Positions 10,775 through 23,402 are shown, counted from the stretch's first letter. The stretch: DNA of 64,000 nucleotides from Lepidurus packardi (GCA_023053545.1 JAKZAN010000006.1:7321001-7385000); one strand, 5' to 3'. Made by a program: numbers and translations. The notes: a model not told the origin generated them from the letters alone.

Positions 10775-13661
10775 TCAACGACGATCTCGATAAACACGCC
10801 TTTCCCGGCTCCGGTCATGACGATCTGCCGTGCGACGCAGAAATTCATCCACGGACCGTTCGTACTGTGCACATATAGTTTACATAAATAACATATTAAA
10901 TAACCAAACTGTTTAAAACCTACCCTTTTGCTGTCGGGTCTGGATGTCCTCGGAAGTGGTGGAGGTGGATACTCCGGAAGGGGCAAACCATCATAGTATC
11001 GCGGAGGTGGCAAGCCTTCAAAAGGCGGCTAGAAACGAAAGGATTTTCTGTAAGACAAACACAATATTTCTCTTTTTTACCGGGGGTGGATACGGGATCG
11101 GAGCCAAAGCTGTGCTTCCACGATAGCTGGGATAGTAATCAGGATATGTCTAAATAAACAGAATATTAGGAAAACAGAGTTCGAAAGCTTACAAGTATAA
11201 AAGCCATAAGTTCCTACTTGAGGGTAAGAGCGTTCCCTAGGGCCTGAATAACGCGGAGGTGAGCGCTCTCGAACGTCTCTGCGGCTATCCTTGAAATCCC
11301 GATATGGTTGTCCTATTTAGAAAATTGGTTTTAAAAATGAAGCAATATGGGGGATATCGTCGTTTTGATATAGAGATACTAACCTCTTCCTCGCTTCATA
11401 CCTCGCGAACGAAAATCATCCTCATAGCGCCTCCTAGAGCCTCTGGGAATATAAAACACCAACCATCAAGCTTTTACTAATATAGAAACCTTTCAAGTCC
11501 ATATCACTCCTCAGACTAAGCACGCTGACCTACAAGTCACTCTCCCCCCAACCCTACCCCTCCGTTCGCACCACTTGGCCTTACTTACCCTAGTGCTGGC
11601 ACTGTTTTAACACTTAAATTTTCTAACCCATGCACTGATCTTTAGCTAAGTCCTCGTCCATGTGTGAAAATGAAAATAAAGAGGGAGCCCAGGAAAATTC
11701 AAGAACATTTCCTGCACTCCACATCAAATTGAAAGTTCCGAAGTCCAACCCAACGGAACACGGCACTGCACCGAGTATGAAACGACTAGTCCGAGAGGTA
11801 CATGTCAAAGTTCTTTAGAGCAAAAAGGTTCGTGTGTGCGTAAGCACAAGAGCATGTACCTCCCCGTATCACCGCCATGGGCACCGCTGTGGCCGCTGCT
11901 GCTGCTCCCAATGGGGCCACTTCCAATAGAACGAAAACCACCACGCCCACGGACGTGACCGTTTCCTCGACTGTTTGACATATCACGACGACGAGGACCC
12001 GGCACAGGGCCAAACATGGGAGTCAGTCGGTGAGGACGAGCTCTGTCTCCAAGCCGTTTTGCAGACTCCTTTGAACGTCGTAATACACAACTCCAATCCG
12101 TTGTATCATCTTCGCCAAATAAGCGACATAACTCTTCTGCTACCCGAGTTTCAATTTCCTAAATGTTCAAGTTCATTTTTTTTTAAGAAATTAAACGGGA
12201 GTCAATGAGAGCTATGTTACCTGCCCATCCCTTCCAATCTTCACAGGCTTCCCTTCATTCCATGGATTATACAGATGCAATGTCTTTTGAAAAGGCAAAC
12301 CATGCTTGGATATCCAATCCAACTGGAACAGACCACCCAAAGCAGACGCAGATAAACCAGGAGGTAGAACCCATGATACAGGACTCGAGTCCTTGCGGCT
12401 TTCTGACGTCATGCGCGCGCAACCTAAAGGAAAAACCATGAAGCGAACAATTTTCCACAGAAAACTGGAAGCAAAAGAATTACCGCAGAACTGCCCGCTC
12501 TCTTTGACAGAGAATATGAGAATAATATTGCGATGCTCTCGATAGGCTTGATTGAGCTTGCTCTCGTTAGCATGGGGAGTAGACCAGATTCCTTTAGACT
12601 TGGATATGTCCACATTCTCAGCGTTGTGGCTCTTGATGAGGAAGAAACGACAGTCTCGGAATAAATAGTTTAATTTCGTGGCATAATCTAGCATGAAAAC
12701 AAATTAAGTACAAGCGAAATTGAGTATAAATAGGGAATTACCATATTCGCTGATTTTACGTCCACTTTTGGCCCTCTTGGGGCTACCCGCAGTCAAACAA
12801 TCATTGTCGTCCGAAACAGGGCGTTTCCTCTTGTGTCCACGCGCGTCATCTTCTCCGTCTTTTACAATTTAATGAATTTGTATAAGATTGCTTTCAGAAA
12901 GTTTAAGATATCAATTTAGTTACCAGAAGAAATAGAAGATTTCGAAGATCTGTGACTTCCTTTGCTAACCAACGAAGATTTAGAGAGCTTGCTGGATGTA
13001 GAGCTAACTTCGCTTCTGGTATCGTAATCGTGCAAGGTATCCTCTACTACAAGGTCGTCCTTCATGTCTTCATTCTTTGTAGTACTTTCCTTTGTTTTGG
13101 TTGAGCCACCAACGTTATGGTCTGCTGAACTCAGGCTGACATCTAGACTATCATTGTCTTCGAGTTCTATAGCATCTTCCGGTTCTTTTTTCTGAGCAGC
13201 TTTGGTCTTCAATGGGGTCTTTTAATCACAATATAGTAAAATAAGTAGCACGGAAAATATCAAAATTAGCACCTTCTTCAAGTCTTTCTTGGCATCTCCG
13301 TCATTGGCTGAATTCTCATCACTAGACTTCACTTCTTCCATGTCGGCCGCCTCTTTTTCTAAGCTTGCATCGTCTCCTAAATCAAAACAAAAAACAGCCG
13401 AAAACTAAAGTACTTTATCGTACCTGAATAGCTACACTAATAAACAAGACTAACCAGTCTAGAACATAGAACACCTTAAAAATGCTGGATAAACAGTTTC
13501 CTAAAATTGGAACTTTACCAAAAATTATAGCGGGGGAAAGTCATGACTATAATAGTATAGATTTTCGACCCACATCACCACGTGAATGACGATTAAAAAA
13601 AATATGTATGCATTATATTACCTTCTAAGTCCGCCTCTGTACAATTCAGGCTTGCGCTCAT
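10775..13661 (-). CDS. YTHDC1: YTH domain m6A reader, YTHDC1-like nuclear protein
   Basis: YTHDC1 binds N6-methyladenosine in nuclear RNA and steers splicing and export. Twelve exons in coding order: 13622-13661, 13273-13376, 12924-13218, 12742-12858, 12484-12687, 12221-12423, 11860-12158, 11384-11442, 11218-11312, 11081-11149, 10924-11028, 10775-10864, giving 559 residues. The N-terminal third is acidic and serine-rich, with basic KRKRP and KRAKSGRK clusters that suggest nuclear localisation. The YTH domain spans two exons: [60 protein letters not shown] and [16 protein letters not shown]. The aromatic-cage tryptophans are present in GIWST and SWVLP; the third cage position is leucine (LPPG), as in the YTHDC1 type. 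The tail is RG-, R- and proline-rich and ends in DEFLRRT...RER, as in YTHDC1. The frame is fully intact. Confidence 0.95.
11443..11859 (-). other. Largest YTHDC1 intron
   Basis: This 417-bp intron separates the exon ending the RG-rich block (11860-12158) from 11384-11442. The other YTHDC1 introns are 52-68 bp. I saw no repeat boundaries or conserved coding frame inside it. A cassette exon is possible but not supported. Confidence 0.5.
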
Positions 13662-13968
13662 CGTAAGGTAAATCAATTAATTATTTCTCAGAATTTCTTA
13701 TAAGCATCTGGTCACATTGCACACACAACCAAGCAACTGAATCCAAGCGTCACTCGCTCAACTCAATGGAAAGCCTATAGATGGCGTGTGCATTGTCAAG
13801 GAGGGAAATTCAATTTGTTAATTGATCTGTTGATTGAGATTGAAGTGTTAATTATTCCCTTGACAGCTTTTAATTTTGACCTTTCACTTAGATTTAAAAT
13901 ACGACGATGAACTATTTAGCGCCAAAGCATGAAAATATAAACATAATAGTTAAGAAAGCTTTATTTCA

Positions 13969-15781
13969 TCAAAAGTCGGATAACTCGCTCACTTCACCGT
14001 CACTTTCTTGGCTGGCATCGCTCTCCGGTTGCTTACCCTAGACGGTATTGTCAGTACGACCAACAAGAACTAAGAAACTTACCAAATTAATCAAATCGAT
14101 TAGCTTTAAAGGGTCTTCTCCACTTTGTAGATCTAGGAAGTCGCGTGGCACACAATACTGGCGAAAAGGGTTAGGCTGCACACCTGCGTCGTTCCTTATA
14201 AACCGAAATTCTGGTTCCCCGTAATCGATGTTAGCCTCAATTAGAGTGTTATATAAAAGATCGTTCCATTCGAAAAGCAAAGCATCAGTTGCTGGTCCCA
14301 TAGGATTGAAATCTAGCAATCGGACTTTATCCTTCCTTTCACGAACCACATCGAAAACGTCTATAATTTAAAGATAGTGTTTAGGACAACTCTATGAATC
14401 TGAACAATGTAATAACTTACAACTCTGTAACGGGAAATTCTCCTCAATTATTTCGTGATAAAAGCTTTCAATGTCATTCACGATATCATGCTCTTCTTGG
14501 CAAATATGAGGATAGTATTGAGACGTGTCTCTTTGCGATATGCCTGATTAGTAGAGGTCGATCACATAATATGGCTTTAACAGTGAAGCAAACTTACCAA
14601 TTAAGAGTCCATACTGCACAAAACAGCGATATTCGCAACCAGGGTTTACATCAACCCATTTTCTGAGAACCAACTGGTATTTAACTGAAGGATAATCTTC
14701 ATTTTCACAATGATCAAAAGGCTTTGTTAGATCGTGCATTACGAAGTCCGAGCTTTTCAGCAATAAATACACATCCGAGGGCGACCCACATTTTAAAGAA
14801 CTATTTAGCGATATCCATGCTGCATCCTGCGTAAGAGTATGTTTTAGAAAATATAACCAAATATGCATAGGCAGGGCCGTATTCCCATAAGGCCAACCTA
14901 GGCCACGGCCTAGGGCGCAAAAGTCAGGGGGGCATAAAGAGAAGAAATAATCAAATATTTGCAAATTTTTAGTCCTATTTTGAGGAGGCCATATACGTAT
15001 AATGCTGTTTTTTAAATTTGCATCCACACATACTAAATAAATTGAGAGGTAGATTCACGTTGCGGCAACGGAATGTAGTACGTCGACGTTGCTGAGCATC
15101 TCTACAGCTTGCGCTGCCTCGCTACTGGCGTTTAACTTTGGCTGCTCCGGAGCAGTCTTTTCTTAATCCAAGTAATCTTACTTCCAAATCTTACTACTTT
15201 TCTTACTTCCAAATCTTACTTCTTTTCTTACTTCCAAAAATAAACTTACATATTAAACGGAAAATTATAAATCAATTTTTCAAGTTGTGTGTGTGTGTGT
15301 GGGGGGGGGGGGGGAGCGCAGAATTGTACTTTGGCCTAGGGCGCAGAATTGTGTAAGGCACGGCCCTGTGCATAGGGTACCTTAGGTGAACTCCAATTTA
15401 GTTTTGGAAATACTGTTCCCCCTAGCTTGGCAATCGCTTCTTTTATTTGCGCGTCTAATTCCACAAAAGCAGGTACCTGTAATATAACATAAATACGTAA
15501 GAAAATGAGATTGCTAGAGATTAATTCGTCAATACCACAGCAGCAGAAGGAGTTTCTTCTTCCGCCTGATCCCAGTCAACCGAATCTTCATCGTCAGATT
15601 GGTCGTCATTCGGTTCACCGACAAGTCTTGTAAATGAACCTTCTGGTAAGACCAAACCGTCAGCCATGAGATAATCAACGAAACTTTGTGGTAAGTTAAG
15701 CACTACACTTCTAACTGTGTGTTTCTTATATTTTGGGTACCATTGCTCAAAAGAGCAAGCTAGTACGTCAGTATATCTCAT
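13969..15781 (-). CDS. CDC123: CDC123 homologue, eIF2 assembly chaperone
   Basis: CDC123 is an ATP-grasp-fold protein that loads eIF2gamma onto eIF2alpha and eIF2beta, so it controls translation initiation. Six exons in coding order: 15536-15781, 15381-15476, 14598-14826, 14421-14543, 14083-14360, 13969-14037, giving 346 residues (human 336). Family landmarks: [20 protein letters not shown] at the start, an acidic [13 protein letters not shown] linker, [44 protein letters not shown] and RLLDFNPMG, where the aspartates fit the Mg-ATP site. The start codon matches the family N-terminus. The second intron (14827-15380) has swollen to 554 bp through insertion of a hAT-type MITE; the rest are small. 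Splice sites are still good, so the gene should work. Confidence 0.93.
15176..15240. repeat. Short tandem repeat inside the hAT element
   Basis: CTTACTTCCAAA occurs three times at roughly 23-30 base spacing, joined by TCTTACTwCTTTT segments. It lies inside the hAT-type insertion, so it is part of that element and not of the host intron. Confidence 0.7.
15285..15314. repeat. GT dinucleotide run followed by poly-G
   Basis: A short (GT)n tract runs straight into about 14 guanines inside the hAT-type element. It is a low-complexity site prone to length change and sequencing error. Confidence 0.8.
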
Positions 15782-16757
15782 ATCCCACGGATCAGATGAA
15801 GCGCAGCTTAGCCGGTTCGGTTCAATAATATTTTGATTTTCGACGCAACGCTTATAAATAACAATGAAGATACAAATTATTTGGGGTAACAATATTTTCA
15901 GTTTCTTACTCAGTGAGACTAAGTTGCATCCGTTTTTGTTTAATGGCCGGAAGCTTGCGTTATTTAGCTAAAGAAGAAAAAACGTATCGGATTACACAAC
16001 TGTGTGGTATGTTTCGTGTTGTCGTCAGTTTGATTTCCAAAACAAACAGGCGAACCATCTTGTGTGCATCTTGAAAACCTTTCAAACATCTCAACGCCAA
16101 TACCTAAAGTAATCCGACCTTTTGTAATCCTTACTGTACGATACATTACTTTTCCTTTTGGATTAGCCACTTCTTATGCACTGCAAAGCATTGACGTACT
16201 CAGTACGTTGTTTAGCCAGGGCCGTTACTTTCCAATGATGTCTTATTACAGCTCCGCACGCATTTAGAGTTTTTAAGGGGTATTTACTTGTAAAAAAAAT
16301 ATGAGATCCTTTGGCTAAGTTTTACTACAATGTATTATAATTTCCTCTGCTAGAAAAGGAACACCCAACAAACACGCAACTAAAATACTGTCTTCCCAAT
16401 ACCCAATAATATATCGCCGGTTTTCGCTACATATATAAAACACGCACAAATTAACGTTTGTCAGAATGGAAGCAAAATGCAACGACTGCTTATGTACACA
16501 CACCTCCAACGGTCCGCTCTTTGGATTCATCCTGCACGTCAGCTGTTTACCGCAATAAAGCACCACCAGTATTACGGCTATTTGACATCACTCACTGAAA
16601 CGAAAAATCAATACAACTATCAGCCCTCAGCAGACGTTGACAAAACATTGATAAGCTGTTAGAAAGAAGGTGTGTGCTGAATTGTACTGAATTCACTATG
16701 TACCAAGAATGCGATTGTTAAGCTTAAGAGGTTCTAAAGAAAACGGCTTACCTATAT
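15782..16757. other. Interval between CDC123 start and trehalase stop
   Basis: Both neighbours are on the minus strand, so this holds the trehalase 3' UTR and the CDC123 promoter and 5' UTR. Open frames here (about 15964-16170 and 16315-16566 on the minus strand) match nothing I know and show no convincing splice joins. Confidence 0.45.
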
Positions 16758-19493
16758 TCAGCGACGCTTTAATGAGGCAGCAACGGCTCTTTTTCGGAGT
16801 CTCTGAAACTACAAAAATTAACATTTATTATGTAATCTTTTATAAATTTCATACAAATAAAGAAGACCCAATCCTGCACCGCACGCGAAATTATCTTACC
16901 AAGGCTAAATTGGATCTTCTTTTTTCAGCCACGAGCTGTTCTTGCCTGGTGCTGGCATCCTCTTTGGCCATTAAACTCTTAAAAGGGAAATCCTGCGGTA
17001 AGCGGTCCAGAGTTAGTGAAGACGACGGAAAGCCAGCCTTGAAGTCCTGGTCCAAAATTTGTCGGTACATGTGCGTCCTCGTGAACCTTTATAGGAAGAA
17101 GTTAAAAAGAAACTGATAGATTTCGCATTTACTTTTACTTCAAACGAAGTTAGTAAGTAAACAAATCTATATTAACTACAGAAGCAGTAGTTCTCACTAC
17201 AATGCCTCATAGTATATCACAAATGAACACTTTTTCTACCAAATTAAGAACAGTGTTGATTTTATCTTCCAATCCGATAATAACTTACCCAAGCCAAGTG
17301 GCCAATAATGCTGCTCCTGCTCCCAGCGACAAGGAAAGGGTAGCAGAAGGCCACAATTCGGTTTGCTCCAAACCAGCGCTAGAAATAAGCCTGTCGCCAT
17401 AGAACTCCAGCAAGTCCATAATAACCCCATTAGTCCAGCCAAAGCCCAACTGGACATCGTATTCTCCGCCTCCACCAGGCAGGCCAACAACCGTCACATC
17501 GTACTAATGAAAGAAAGAAATGTTAGCAAATGAAAACTGACAATATCACCCAACACAACCAACCTTTTCAAACATTGCATTTGGCAAGCTCTGTTCGAAA
17601 GCTTCGAAGTTGTTGAGTACCCATCTCTGGGCTATTTGGAACGCCATTTCTTGCGCTCGAGGGTTGTTGGTGTTTTGAAGACCGAAGATCAACATGTGCT
17701 GCAAAGGCGGCCATCCATTGGGGAAATCCCACTGTTGCCCGGAATGCTGCATGGATGTTGGCACTCCACCGGCAAACCTTTTCATATAAAAAACAAACGT
17801 TATTTTTATATTTTATATGGCAATTGCTGTGTCGTGCTTACTTTAAGGCTTGCGAAGCCTCGAGATAACCCAAAACTTTATCCACTACGGATTGGAACTG
17901 AGGGGTGAGCGGATCGTAGCAGCCAGCCCACAAGGGAATAATGTTGGAGGTGTAGAAGTACGGCCTTAAACCCTAAGTTGAGTTATTAGTAATGAAATTT
18001 GGAAAATCTGGTAATGTGGACAACAAAAGCTTACTTTGTTGACGAGATCATAGTCTTCCCAAGCTCCGGCTTCCTCGTTCCATAATACGGCGTTAATGGC
18101 AGTCTTCCACGCATCGTACTTTTTGGAGAAAAAACGTGACCGTTCTGCATCTCCCAACTTTTCGTAAAACTCGGCCATCATTTTGAAGTTTAAGCAAAGA
18201 AAGGCGTTCAAGTCAACCGGTACAATGTCGCGGGCACGAATGTGTGTCAGATTGCCTAAGCATATATTGTCATTAATCAAACAGTTTCCAATAAAGCAAT
18301 TGAGTGTACCTTCGCTGGAGTTCCCATCCACAATGTACCATCTTGACGAGAAATCCCAACCAGTTTCAGCTCCGGTTTTCAAGTTCATATAAAACTCGTC
18401 ACGGTCGTTTGAGCTCATATGTTCAGCGTGTTCAAAATCTTCCCTGCAACAAAAATACGAAAGTTTGAGTTGAGTTATAATACATTATGCAAGTGAAAAG
18501 CACAGTACTTGTAAGATTCAGGACGGGGTCCACCGACTTCAACGTTGTAGCGAGCTAAAGTGTGTCCTTCGACTTGCACAGTCCGTTTCTGCATCCAAAA
18601 CTGAAGTTCTTTTTCCATCAAATGAATGTTATTCCTATGTTATTCCAAAAGGGGGAAACAATTAATTAATCTTTTTCTCCAAGAAAAAGATCCTTTTCAA
18701 CTCACCTCACGAATTCAATATCGCCAGTTTTCTCGAAGTAGGCATGGATACTTGGTACTAGCATGGGCGGCTGGGTTCTGGTTTCGTAATAAACTCTTCC
18801 TCCATTAGGTACCAAGCCATAAATTCGGATAAAAGAAAGCAGATTTTCCAGCATGCCTTTGACTGTGGTATACATTTCAGAGTGCAACAATCCCTTGATG
18901 ATCCAGTACGAGTCCCAGTAGTAGATCTCTCTGAACCTACCACCAGGTACGATAACTGGATTCGGCACGTAGACCATGGAGTAGAGATCAGGATTCACTC
19001 GCACATCGTCTTTGATTTTGCGACCCAAAAATTTCCACGCGTCGTTCAATGCAGATCCCCAGTTCTTCAGCTTGGGATCCTTGATTGCCGACAAAAACTT
19101 GGGATTGGCGTTCCAGTCAGATGGCTCGAAAGGCTCAAATTCAGAGCCTTCAGGATCGAAATATTCGGCGATGAACGCAGCAAGCTCTTCTTTCGAAGGG
19201 TTATCGCTGGTTAATTCCATTAAATGGTTGAAGCTGGCAATGGCTTCGGCAGGGGATACTCTCAATTTCTTGTCCACGAAAGTCTTGGAATCGTGAAATA
19301 AGCCTGACATCTGAATGGTGTGTAACATCCGCCCGTGGCAATAGATTTCACTGTAATTTAGGGGGGTTAATACATTGAGATTTCTAGTTTACGTTATATA
19401 ATACCTTTCACAGGGTGGTGGTAACTCGACGCCATCCTCGGCCCATACAAAGGCGACGACGAGGCAAACAACAATCACAAACCACGGAGACAT
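16758..19493 (-). CDS. Treh: Trehalase (GH37), membrane-anchored type
   Basis: Trehalase splits trehalose, the main arthropod blood sugar, into two glucoses. Ten exons in coding order: 19405-19493, 18706-19350, 18509-18634, 18310-18443, 18035-18255, 17842-17972, 17564-17777, 17289-17503, 16900-17086, 16758-16802, giving 668 residues. A signal peptide ([18 protein letters not shown]) comes first. GH37 signature 1 is [15 protein letters not shown] (about residues 165-179) and signature 2 is [10 protein letters not shown]. The catalytic acid aspartate sits in TGWDFSSRW. The glycine-rich GGGGEY and GFGWTNGV blocks are near the C-terminal end of the domain. After the domain comes a hydrophobic stretch ([19 protein letters not shown]), then about 75 residues rich in lysine and arginine that end KRR. 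This fits a single-pass anchor with a cytoplasmic tail, as in arthropod Treh-2. The last two exons were inferred from phase and splice sites only. Confidence 0.93.
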
Positions 19494-19635
19494 GTTATAT
19501 AATTTTGATTTGAGTCTTTGAAAAAGGGTAACAGTAGATCGTATGCGCACTAGCACTTCAAATGTTATTAGAGGAAGCTAAAAATGTCAAGTTCTACGTT
19601 TGAGAGCGGCACTATCCAACACTGGAGAAGAAGAT

Positions 19636-22418
19636 TTAGTTCTTCTTAGCACGTTTGCCTTCGCCTTTCTTAGGTTTGCCTTTGCCTCTCAATGCGCGCA
19701 ATCTTTTCATCTCCTCCTTGAAATCCTGGTGTTCATCCCTACACAAAGCATACAAAGCAAATTAGTAAGGAAAACTTTGGGGACAATGTTTACAATATTT
19801 ACAACACAGTAGCCATAACCTGCGAATCCCTACGATACCTCAAGCGTTTTTCTTAAAATAGAACAGCTAGAGGCCCTCAAACTCAGGTCGAAAAAGGTCG
19901 CCGTACGTTGAACATTAAGCCTACTTTAGTAAACCTCCTATCTTATAACCTCCATGATACTAGCCGAGAGTACGTGCCCCAACCAACGGTTGTCGCATAA
20001 TTTTAGCGAAAGGTTACTGACTTCACATTCACAATCTTAAGCTGGGGAACTTCTAATCAATCGATCAAGTTCTGCACATTACCTTATACTGGAGTTCAAC
20101 ATACGAGATTACCTCTGACCAGAACCTAACGGTCCCTAGGCGCATGCGTTTACGACCATCGTAGACCGTACACGTAGACATACCCATACCCGTAGGACAT
20201 GCTTTTGCGCAGCACAAGTAGGCGCAAACTTGTTTCTATCTACTACGATGCTCTAGGAATGGTTTTGCGCAGGACGAGGCCTAGTAACCTGTGTCGCAAC
20301 CCATAACTGTACAAGAGCTTTATCATGTTTTTCATTGCCAAGGTATCCGCGAAAATACGCGCAAGCAAATTCTAACCATGCCAACACCTTGTTGGTATAG
20401 GTAAGAAATTCTACTGCTATAGTAAATGTACGAAAAATGGGACAGGAAAACTCCCATTATCTAATCCTTGCTAAAAAGCAAGCTCTAATGAATCCCGAAA
20501 AAAAGAATTTGACTGTTGAGCCCACCATACGAAATTTTCAGTGTTGTAAAACACCCTAACAAAATGGATGCCTGAGTCATGCTTGAGTCAATGTGATATT
20601 CGCAGTTGATGAAAGTTACAGAAAGTCGCAGAAATACACTTAAGTAAGAAAAGTGAAAGGGATTTTGTAGATTTCTATCCTGGTTTCTCCACGTTTACAA
20701 TATGAAAGCGATTTTAAATTTTAAAAGCTTTATCAACTTAATTCGATTATGATTGTATGAATTAATTCGATTATGAATTCGATGATGAAACATTGTCGTA
20801 GAGCAATTTTAAAGTAAAATACATCAATATAAAGGTGTTTTTTCTCACGCAATATGGCCTTTACTGAAAATTACTGCAGAAAGAGAAACCGACTTGCATG
20901 CCAACTAATAGGAAAGGAAATGTGTAGCAAAGTGTTGCTAAGGAAGCTTGTTTATGGGGAATATGGACTTTACCTTTTTCTACGTCGGATAGGAGAGCTG
21001 GTCTGTCTTAAACGAGTTCACAAAATTAACTTAAAGGGCCACAGTGCCAAGCAGTTCGTTGTTGATGGTAACGTTGAAACCTGCCTAGACCTCCCGCCCT
21101 TTTACTCGAGAGCACGTTCGAGTTTGCTCTGAGTCGATTGTTGTCGAGCCACGGCTTTTAGAACTACTCCTAGTACGACTGTCAACCACCGCCTATACAG
21201 CCCCGCGTTCAGTCATTTGTGCGCATATCTGCCCGACAAGATGCCCGCCTCTCTGAAATAGGCCTACCATTGGTACAGGCTGACCTCAGCAACAAGGCTA
21301 CGATGTAGGGCACACGGCAAACAAAAGGAAAGGCTACGCTTTCCGCAACTTTTGACACTTGCGGGTCTGACGTAAGTGCGTAGCACTTTTATGTATCGTT
21401 CCTTAACTTGTTCGAACCGCAGGCTAATGCTGTTTACCTGGCCTCGCTAAAATGTCTATGCAAAACTGCTCAAAACTGGAAAAATCTGGCTATTTGATCT
21501 AGGATGCGTGATTACGTTGAATCAGGAAGAAGAGAAATGGTTGACTTTCTTACGGTGACTAAAAAAGGCTATTTCCCTGGTGTATTGCGACGCAAAAAGA
21601 AGAACATGTTTCGTAATTTATCTTCTACGACGTTATTTTTACTGGACTGATAAACAAATTGCTTCCAAGCTTCCATCCCGCTCCGGGAACAGCCCACTGT
21701 GGTTACGCAACAGGACAAAAAAAATCAATAGCAAGACCAAGCGCCAACACAGGAAAGGTTTGAAATATTTGTTTTTTGACCTTAAGTCGTAAGCAAGGTT
21801 ACGAAACAAACAAGTGTGTCTTTTTAGTCATTTTGTCTCGAACAACATTTCTGTCTAGGGGAATTGTATAAACATCTTAAGCCACAGCCGGACTGCAAAC
21901 TTGGCGTGGCCCCATTCCATCCCCTTTGTAGCAATGACCTGTTTGCCAGGTTGGAAGGGCAAATAAAAGGGTAGACGATGAGGCGCTCTTCCAGATGCGT
22001 TTATGGTCTTATTTGACCTCATATGACCTCTACCCAAGGGGCGTTTCTTGAACGTTCGGGAAAGGGATTCATCTCACCACACAAGTAGCCAGAATGGCGC
22101 TTGGTGAATAGACTGGCAATATTACGACACAGAAAGAGTAATCATAAATACGATTACGAAGTACCTGTAGAGACCGACGTTTCGGAGAGTCCTCATTAAT
22201 TGATACGTCTCTACGTGGCGAGGGTAATACGTGGCAATCTCTGGCTTCTGTTCCAAAGGTTCCTGACGGAAATACTCCACTACTTTCATGGATTTGGCCG
22301 AAGTCGGGCGAACAACTTCACCAAATATCGAATTACTCACGCGATTCATACGCCGAGCGTAATTCGTCACATTAGACGCCAAGTTCAGGTAATTGTAGAA
22401 CTTACACACGCTAACCAT
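19636..22418 (-). CDS. MRPS33: Mitochondrial ribosomal protein S33
   Basis: MRPS33 (mS33) is a small-subunit protein of the mitochondrial ribosome. Two exons in coding order: 22165-22418 and 19636-19738. Exon 1 encodes [20 protein letters not shown] followed by [11 protein letters not shown] and [12 protein letters not shown]. Exon 2 encodes [20 protein letters not shown], then [13 protein letters not shown]. The join splits an arginine codon cleanly and matches the human YRDEHQDF junction. The start is uncertain. The ATG at 22418 gives 118 residues (human 106), a longer frame opens at 22478, and an unseen 5' exon is possible. The intron is about 2.43 kb, while nearly all other introns in the window are 50-90 bp. 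Confidence 0.88.
19739..22164 (-). other. 2.4-kb MRPS33 intron
   Basis: The intron has a GT donor at 22164 and an AG acceptor at 19739. I see no transposon ends, tandem array or recognisable coding domain in it. A 92-codon frame on the plus strand (20854-21132) resembles no family I know. The sequence is mixed AT-rich and moderate GC. Confidence 0.6.
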
Positions 22419-23402
22419 GACGGAAATGGTCAGTATTATTGCAATCAGAATCACTCCACAAAAGTTGACAAAGTTCAAACCTTGCTGTTCTTAGCTCCGC
22501 TCACTGAACCTATTAAAGCATAATTTTTTAAGATACTTAACTTATTAAAGAAACTTTTCAACTCAACTATACCTGTGCTTAGATCATTCAAAATTTAAAA
22601 TAAAACAATTTGGAAACAAAAACCTGGGCTGTGTAAAAACAAGAACCACGATGCCAAACTTAAGTTTGTAGAATGACTTTATTCGTTGAAGACTTCATAG
22701 ATGGCGTTCCGCGGGTTTTTTCAAATTTTGTGCTTCCGCGGGGATTTCAAAGTGAAATGTAGCAAATAAATGGAACGGGAATCGGTTACGGAAAAATGCA
22801 CAACTTTTGTTCCAGTCCAGCTTGTAATACAAATTATGTCTACACTTTTCAGGGTGTGTAAAGCTGGGTTAAATGAAATAAGCATCTGTATGGCTAGTCT
22901 TTATCTACAGTGCTCCGCACGGGGAAATGCATTGTCATGATGGCATGGAGTGTAAATAGAAGCGACAGCCGAGATGACCAAGTATAAAACCCACTCCTTT
23001 AAAGAACAATCTCTGCACTTCAATGTATGCATCACCGTTGCTTTATCAAACCGCTCTTTCCTCAAATTTGTTTCTTTGCATGCAGAAACTTTTTTCTACA
23101 AAGCCCGACACTGTCGAAAGCCGCCTATGGTGAGATCACGGCCGCGTACCACCATATAACATTATTCATAATAAATACTAATTAAAAACATTAAGAAGCC
23201 TTTGCTAATGTGAAAAATCAAATAGAGATGCTAAAATGAATCGCCCAATTGACGCTTGCAGCTCCAATGGTACCATCTTTGTAAGGCGCGTTACCATACA
23301 TATCATGCGACACCTTCAGAAAAATCGTACAAGGTTAGTTTTCTTTTTTTGCAAATTTGTTCTTGTTAAGGTCGCCTTACTTTAGCACGATGTTTTTACA
23401 AA
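22419..23402. other. Interval between MRPS33 start and serpin stop
   Basis: Contains the presumed MRPS33 5' region and the serpin 3' UTR. No exon or repeat is recognised. It is about 1 kb of AT-rich DNA. Confidence 0.45.

Larger units (their letters stand above)
14872..15368. mobile_element. Non-autonomous hAT-type element (MITE) in CDC123 intron 2
   Basis: The element begins CAGGGCCGT at 14872 and ends with its exact complement ACGGCCCTG at 15368. It is flanked by a perfect 8-bp target-site duplication, TGCATAGG (14864-14871 and 15369-15376). Both facts fit the hAT superfamily. It is 497 bp long, has no transposase frame, and carries GGCCTAGGGCGCA-type subterminal motifs near both ends, a tandem CTTACTTCCAAAT-type repeat (about 15176-15240) and a GT/G-rich run. 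Removing it leaves an intron of about 50 bp, like its neighbours. Confidence 0.85.

Noticed and set aside
11805-12017. Two overlapping minus-strand frames as separate genes
   Set aside because: One is the RG-rich part of a YTHDC1 exon, the other is its frame shadow.
14548-15027. 159-codon minus-strand frame as a stand-alone protein
   Set aside because: It is CDC123 exon 3 read through both flanking introns, partly into the hAT element.
16200-16230. CAGGGCCGT near 16217 as a second hAT end
   Set aside because: No matching opposite end, no target-site duplication and no subterminal motif nearby.
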